Of a DNA stretch of 9,180 nucleotides, positions 6,084-9,180 are shown one piece after another. The stretch's first letter is position 1, and the number at the start of each line of letters is the position of its first letter. Origin of the DNA: Egerieenecus sp048201975 (GTDB lineage Bacteria > Bacillota > Clostridia > Christensenellales > Aristaeellaceae). A program made the translations under genes and the position numbers. The stretch spans positions 1-9,180 of the forward strand of contig DBFBGQ010000154.1 in NCBI GenBank assembly GCA_048201975.1, read 5' to 3'. Under the pieces are notes generated by a model. That model did not search any database and was not told where the DNA came from. It was given only the letters and a program-made list of their open reading frames with translations.

Positions 6084-6553
6084 TGCACCGCCTCCTCCGT
6101 CTTTTCTGCGCCGGCTGACCGTCCGGCCGCCCTGCGAATGCGGCGCAGCGCGGCGTTGACCGCCCTTGCGCCGCAACCCCTGCGCTGCCCGATCTGCGCC
6201 ACGGAGCACCCTTCCACAAAATAATCGTAAAACACCCGCCGGTCCTCCGGGGATACCCCGACGGGCGGCACCGGAATTCGCTTGCGCTTTCCGCCGGCCA
6301 GTCCGAGCTCGGCCCGCCTGCGAAAGGCTTCATGAGCCTTTCCCTTCTCCACCGCCTCCACATAGGGCATCAGGCGGTCCATGCAGGCCCGGGCCAGCCA
6401 TGCGCGCGGATTGGCTACGCCGCTGAACTCCGGGTAATCTGCATACGCCTGTACAAAGGTATCCTGGATGCACAGGTCGATCAGCTCCGCGTACGCGGGC
6501 TGGTTGCATGCCATCTGCCTGCACAGATGCGTCAAAAACTCCGCATGCCGCAA
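6080..6553 (-). CDS. ECF-like RNA polymerase sigma factor
   Basis: Sigma factors of this group direct RNA polymerase to a small set of promoters. The 157-residue reading frame has a region 2-like part (about 21-67, with LIDLCIQDTFVQAYADYPEF and ANPRAWLARACMDRL, matching the ECF pattern of DTF followed by the W-L-x-x-A helix). A linker rich in basic residues follows, then a region 4-like helix-turn-helix (about 101-142, PEDRRVFYDYFVEGCSVAQI, then RAVNAALRRIRRA). Sequence is rather divergent in region 4 (QRRGCGARAVN). The start is uncertain. The frame can begin at TTG 6551-6553, preceded by a weak GAGGG 9 nt upstream. A much stronger AAAGGAGG (6583-6590) is ideally placed for a TTG at 6573-6575, which lies in another frame. 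The stop overlaps the following small membrane protein gene by ATGA. Confidence 0.75.
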   Translation of the reverse strand: MRHAEFLTHLCRQMACNQPAYAELIDLCIQDTFVQAYADYPEFSGVANPRAWLARACMDRLMPYVEAVEKGKAHEAFRRRAELGLAGGKRKRIPVPPVGVSPEDRRVFYDYFVEGCSVAQIGQRRGCGARAVNAALRRIRRAAGRSAGAEKTEEAVQ

Positions 6554-6582
6554 TGAACGTTTCCCTCTTCGCCAAGGGACCG

Positions 6583-6590
6583 CCTCCTTT
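6583..6590 (-). promoter_or_regulatory. Strong ribosome binding site out of frame with the sigma gene
   Basis: AAAGGAGG on the minus strand is followed after 7 nt by TTG (6573-6575). The frame from that TTG starts LAKRETFIAACG and is offset by one base from the sigma reading frame. A single-base insertion or sequencing error, a +1 shift, or a leader reading could explain it. Confidence 0.6.
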
Positions 6591-6651
6591 CGTGTGCGTG
6601 TCCGCCCCTGCGGAAGCGGCGGATTGCTCCCGCTGGCGGCTTACCATAATC

Positions 6652-6677
6652 AACGGTTCAGCAGAAATTTCTGTTCC
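6652..6677 (-). promoter_or_regulatory. Possible ECF-type autoregulatory promoter of the sigma operon
   Basis: On the minus strand GGAAC (6673-6677) and CGTT (6652-6655) are separated by 17 bp. This resembles the AAC at -35 and CGT at -10 layout used by many ECF sigma factors, including those of Bacillus. It points at the sigma gene, as expected for autoregulation. No good sigma-A promoter was seen on this strand here. These motifs are short and could be chance. Confidence 0.4.
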
Positions 6678-6689
6678 AATAATCATTGG
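6662..6689. promoter_or_regulatory. Two adjacent palindromes, candidate operators
   Basis: CAGAAATTTCTG (6662-6673) is a perfect 12-bp palindrome. After TT comes CCAAT-AATC-ATTGG (6676-6689), with 5-bp arms around 4 bases. They lie between the divergent sigma operon and the kinase gene. The first falls in the spacer of the possible ECF promoter and the second overlaps its -35 element. CCATAATCA (6644-6652) also resembles CCAATAATCA (6676-6685) at a spacing of about 33 bp. The binding protein is unknown. Confidence 0.5.
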
Positions 6690-6701
6690 GAAAACTTGCT
6701 G

Positions 6702-6741
6702 CCCTTGCGGCCGTTTGCCGGCTTATGCTATACTGCAAGGG
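6702..6741. repeat. 7-bp inverted repeat flanking the kinase promoter
   Basis: CCCTTGC (6702-6708) and GCAAGGG (6735-6741) are exact inverse copies, with 26 bp between them. The left arm contains the first bases of the -35 element. The right arm covers the predicted transcription start. This could be a split operator or chance. Confidence 0.4.
6705..6734 (+). promoter_or_regulatory. Extended -10 promoter for the histidine kinase operon
   Basis: TATACT (6729-6734) is preceded by TGC, giving the extended -10 form TGnTATACT. A weak -35, TTGCGG (6705-6710), lies 18 bp upstream. The predicted transcription start is near 6741. This excludes the longer upstream reading-frame start at 6686 and supports ATG 6767 for the kinase. 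Confidence 0.65.
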
Positions 6742-6766
6742 AACAAATGACAGGACGGGCCGAACC

Positions 6767-8512
6767 ATGATCAAGAAAAAAGGCATTCTCCACCAAGGCA
6801 TGATTATTTTGCTATGTATATCTCTTGTGGTGTGCGGCGCCATGACAGCCACGGTTCTTGTTTCGCAGCGCCTGGCCATGGACTCCGCCAGCCGCGTGAT
6901 GCTCAAGGCCCACGACTACATGATCCAGCAAATGGATACCTACATGAGCAGCATGGAGCAGGTGGCCTATTCGGTGGGCTATTCCCCCTCGGTGCAAAAG
7001 TCGCTGCTTCTGGAGGATGCGCCTCTGCGCATCCTTAGCAGTGCGGATGAATTGCGCAGCGTATTTTCCGCCGCCTTCGTATACAGCCCCTACATCTCCG
7101 GCATCAGCCTGTATGACGCGGAACTGAATTACGTCATCTCCTCGGGCAACGTTTATTTTGATGTAAGCGCCCTGGACTCGCGCTACGCCTCCATTACCCA
7201 GGGCGTATACACGGGCGAGCGCGCCGCGGAGGATGGCTACATCACCCAGGTGGTCTACGTGTACCCGCTCTTCCGCGCGGACACGGTCATACGCCGGGAC
7301 ATGTACCGCCTGGGGTACCTGATGTTCACCTTGGATGCCGATTTCCTCAACGCCATGATCGCCCAGGGGGATTTCTATGAGGATACCATCATCGCCATCA
7401 CCGACGAGGACGGCAACGCTCTGCTGGCCAATCAGCCCATGACCGAAGCGGAGGCGACCGCGCTCCTCCAGGACGCTGGAGAACAGTCCATGCACAAGCA
7501 AACGGCCATTTCCCGGACAAGCTGGACGCTGCACAGCGTGATGCCAGCCTCTCTCCTCTCCACGGAGATGCTTCCGCTGCTGTATCTGGTGTGGGCCACC
7601 GCGGGACTGCTGCTGATCATGGTGCTGTGGATGTATGCTTTCTTCCGGCACTCCATCCTGAAACCTCTCAGCGACCTGCGGCGGTTCATGACCGAGCTTC
7701 CCGACGCCCACAAGCGCATCAGCCTCAAGCGCCGCCCGGAAAACGAGCTGCTGGAAACCATGCGCATCCTCAACGAAATGCTGGATTCCCTGGAGGCTCA
7801 GGGAGAGGCGCTGATCCGTTCCCAAACCAGGGTCCTCCAGGAGGAGACCGCCCGCCAGCAGATGGAGATCATCGCCTACCGCAACCAGGTCAACCCGCAT
7901 TTCCTCTACAACACCCTGGACTGCATCCGCGGTATCGCGTACATGCACGACGTGCCGGAGATCGTGGAGATCAGCGAAGCGCTGTCGGCCATGTTCCGCT
8001 ACGCGGTGAAGGGCGACGACTTTGTGACCCTGGAAAAAGAGATCACCTACATCCGCAGCTACGCCACCATCATCGCCCATCGCTTCTCCCAGCGCATCCG
8101 CATTCGCATGGATATTGACGAGGCGCTGCTATCCTGCCGCGTCATCAAGCTGCTGCTGCAGCCGCTGGTGGAAAACGCCGTGCTCCACGGTCTGGAAAAA
8201 AAGCTGGGGGACGGCGACATTCTGATCACCGCCCGCCGCCAGGACCGCCGGCTCTGCTTCCAGGTTGCCGACAACGGCTGCGGCATTACCGAAAAACGTC
8301 TGGCAGAGCTGAACGCCAAGCTGGACAGCGTCCGCAGCGCGGACCTGGAGGACCCCTCCACCCAGGGAGGCATCGGCCTGATGAACATCGCCCGCCGGCT
8401 GTTCCTGCACTACGGGACAGCCTACAGCCTGCGCATCTACGCCGGCGCCCAGGGCGGGGCTGTGGTAGAGATTCTGCTGCCAGAACAAGGGGAGGAGGAA
8501 AGCCATGTATAA
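6767..8512 (+). CDS. YesM-family sensor histidine kinase
   Basis: This membrane sensor kinase of the LytS/YesM type (His_kinase plus HATPase_c) phosphorylates the response regulator encoded next to it. The 581 residues show TM1 at about 11-33, an extracytoplasmic sensor of about 34-268 resembling the Cache-type domains of YesM kinases, TM2 at about 269-293, and a HAMP-like linker (294-345). The phosphoacceptor is H378 in YRNQVNPHFLYNTLDCIRG (371-389). The ATP-binding domain has N470 in LLLQPLVENAVLHG, ADNGCGI (501-507) and GGIGLMN (534-540). All catalytic motifs are intact. ATG 6767 is chosen because the promoter lies inside any longer frame and a hydrophobic anchor follows MIKKKGILHQG; the ribosome binding site (AGGACGGG) is weak. 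It overlaps the regulator gene by 8 nt. Such pairs commonly control carbohydrate uptake genes; no transporter is in view, so the ligand is unknown. Confidence 0.93.
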   Translation: MIKKKGILHQGMIILLCISLVVCGAMTATVLVSQRLAMDSASRVMLKAHDYMIQQMDTYMSSMEQVAYSVGYSPSVQKSLLLEDAPLRILSSADELRSVFSAAFVYSPYISGISLYDAELNYVISSGNVYFDVSALDSRYASITQGVYTGERAAEDGYITQVVYVYPLFRADTVIRRDMYRLGYLMFTLDADFLNAMIAQGDFYEDTIIAITDEDGNALLANQPMTEAEATALLQDAGEQSMHKQTAISRTSWTLHSVMPASLLSTEMLPLLYLVWATAGLLLIMVLWMYAFFRHSILKPLSDLRRFMTELPDAHKRISLKRRPENELLETMRILNEMLDSLEAQGEALIRSQTRVLQEETARQQMEIIAYRNQVNPHFLYNTLDCIRGIAYMHDVPEIVEISEALSAMFRYAVKGDDFVTLEKEITYIRSYATIIAHRFSQRIRIRMDIDEALLSCRVIKLLLQPLVENAVLHGLEKKLGDGDILITARRQDRRLCFQVADNGCGITEKRLAELNAKLDSVRSADLEDPSTQGGIGLMNIARRLFLHYGTAYSLRIYAGAQGGAVVEILLPEQGEEESHV

Positions 8513-9180
8513 GGTCCTGTTGGCCGACGATGAAAAATGGGCGCTGCTGGGGCTTACCCGCCTGGTCCGCTGGGAGGAGTATCAGTGCGAGATCGTGGGG
8601 ACCGCCAACGACGGCATTTCCGCCCTGGAGCAATGCCGGGCGCTGAAGCCCGACGTGCTCATCACCGACATCCGCATGCCGGGCATGGACGGGCTGGAGC
8701 TGGCGCGGGTGCTGGCCATGGAGCTGCCCGAAATCACGGTGATCCTGGTGACGGGATACAGCGACATCGCCTACGCCCAGACAGCGCTGCGCATCGGCGT
8801 GTTCGATTACCTGACCAAACAGATCACCTCCGCGGACATGGACGCCATGCTCCGGCGCTTCCTTGCCAGCGTGAGTCAGCGGGCGCTAAAATCCACCAGC
8901 CAGTTCTTTTTCAGCTTTTTCGGGGAAGAGAACGCCCGAAGCATCGGCGCCTGCCTGTCGGACCTGTGCATCCCCCACGGGTACGGCCGCGCCCGAGCGG
9001 CCACGCTGCTCTATGATCAGCCCGTGCGCTTCGCCTGCTCGCAGATTCAGGAGGACGGGCGCGGCATGAAAATTATCTTCCACACTGGAAGCCATCAGCT
9101 CACCTGCCTGTGCCTTTGGGACGGACAGCCGGCGGAGGACGCATGGTACGGGGCGCTGCCCTCCCTCCCCGCCGCCGCCC
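8505..9180 (+). CDS. Response regulator, YesN type, 3' end beyond window
   Basis: The first 225 residues of the partner regulator are present and the frame is open at the window edge. The receiver domain (about 1-120) has the acidic pair D8-D9, the phosphoacceptor D55 in VLITDIRMPGMDGLEL, T83 in LVTGYSD, and K105 in YLTKQI. The residue after K105 is glutamine instead of the usual proline. A linker region follows from about 121. In YesN-type regulators an AraC-type helix-turn-helix lies near the end, which would be outside this window, so DNA binding is inferred. The start is fixed by GGGGAGGAGGAA (8489-8500) just before the ATG, and the gene overlaps the kinase by 8 nt, so translation is probably coupled. 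Confidence 0.92.
   Translation, partial: MYKVLLADDEKWALLGLTRLVRWEEYQCEIVGTANDGISALEQCRALKPDVLITDIRMPGMDGLELARVLAMELPEITVILVTGYSDIAYAQTALRIGVFDYLTKQITSADMDAMLRRFLASVSQRALKSTSQFFFSFFGEENARSIGACLSDLCIPHGYGRARAATLLYDQPVRFACSQIQEDGRGMKIIFHTGSHQLTCLCLWDGQPAEDAWYGALPSLPAAA

Noticed and set aside
6084..6209. N-terminal extension of the small membrane protein
   Set aside because: It lies wholly inside the sigma gene, is arginine- and glycine-rich like a shadow, and the ATGA junction with a good ribosome binding site gives a better start.
6686..6766. Upstream start of the histidine kinase reading frame
   Set aside because: The added 27 residues would be encoded across the extended -10 promoter, and no ribosome binding site precedes that ATG; the ATG at 6767 directly precedes a basic stretch and TM1.
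6812..8080. 422-codon open frame on the minus strand opposite the histidine kinase
   Set aside because: It is a GC-rich codon-bias shadow of the kinase gene, which carries all kinase motifs and a promoter.

Overview
The window looks like the chromosome of a fairly GC-rich Clostridia-type Firmicute. The evidence is the strong AAAGGAGG-type ribosome binding sites, the Gram-positive form of Lgt, a YesM/YesN-type two-component pair, canonical TTGACA/TATAAT promoters, and a codon usage rich in G and C. The genus cannot be told from the sequence. There is no phage, transposase, CRISPR array, tRNA or rRNA in view. Most of it is ordinary core or housekeeping sequence, with some less usual regulatory DNA between the genes.

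Left part (1-3330, minus strand). An AT-richer non-coding end (1-218) carries two tandem copies of a 65-bp unit. It is followed by a hairpin terminator and a three-gene operon read leftwards: lgt (with an unusual extra membrane domain), a beta-lactamase-fold serine hydrolase, and recX. The operon is driven by a perfect consensus promoter (TTGACA, 17 bp, TATAAT). Its transcript should begin almost directly with a small stem-loop.

Middle part (3389-5644, plus strand). A divergent promoter (TTGCAT, 17 bp, TATAAT) drives ychF, a ribosome-associated P-loop ATPase. A sugar-transfer-type ATP-grasp protein follows after 25 nt and the unit ends at a clear intrinsic terminator.

Right part (5663-9180). 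A small ECF-like sigma factor and a C-terminally membrane-anchored small protein overlap by ATGA on the minus strand; the second is a candidate anti-sigma or regulatory partner. Divergent to them, on the plus strand, lies a YesM-family sensor histidine kinase followed, with an 8-nt overlap, by its response regulator, which is cut by the window end. The shared intergenic region (6554-6766) holds a possible ECF-type autoregulatory promoter (GGAAC, 17 bp, CGTT) with a perfect 12-bp palindrome in its spacer, a second palindrome touching its -35 element, and an extended -10 promoter for the kinase flanked by a 7-bp inverted repeat.

The items most worth a second look are the sigma/small-membrane-protein pair and its divergent control region, the ambiguous start of the sigma gene, the Lgt extension, and the 65-bp repeat. 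I did not find a convincing entirely new system. The sigma module is the best candidate for something poorly described.
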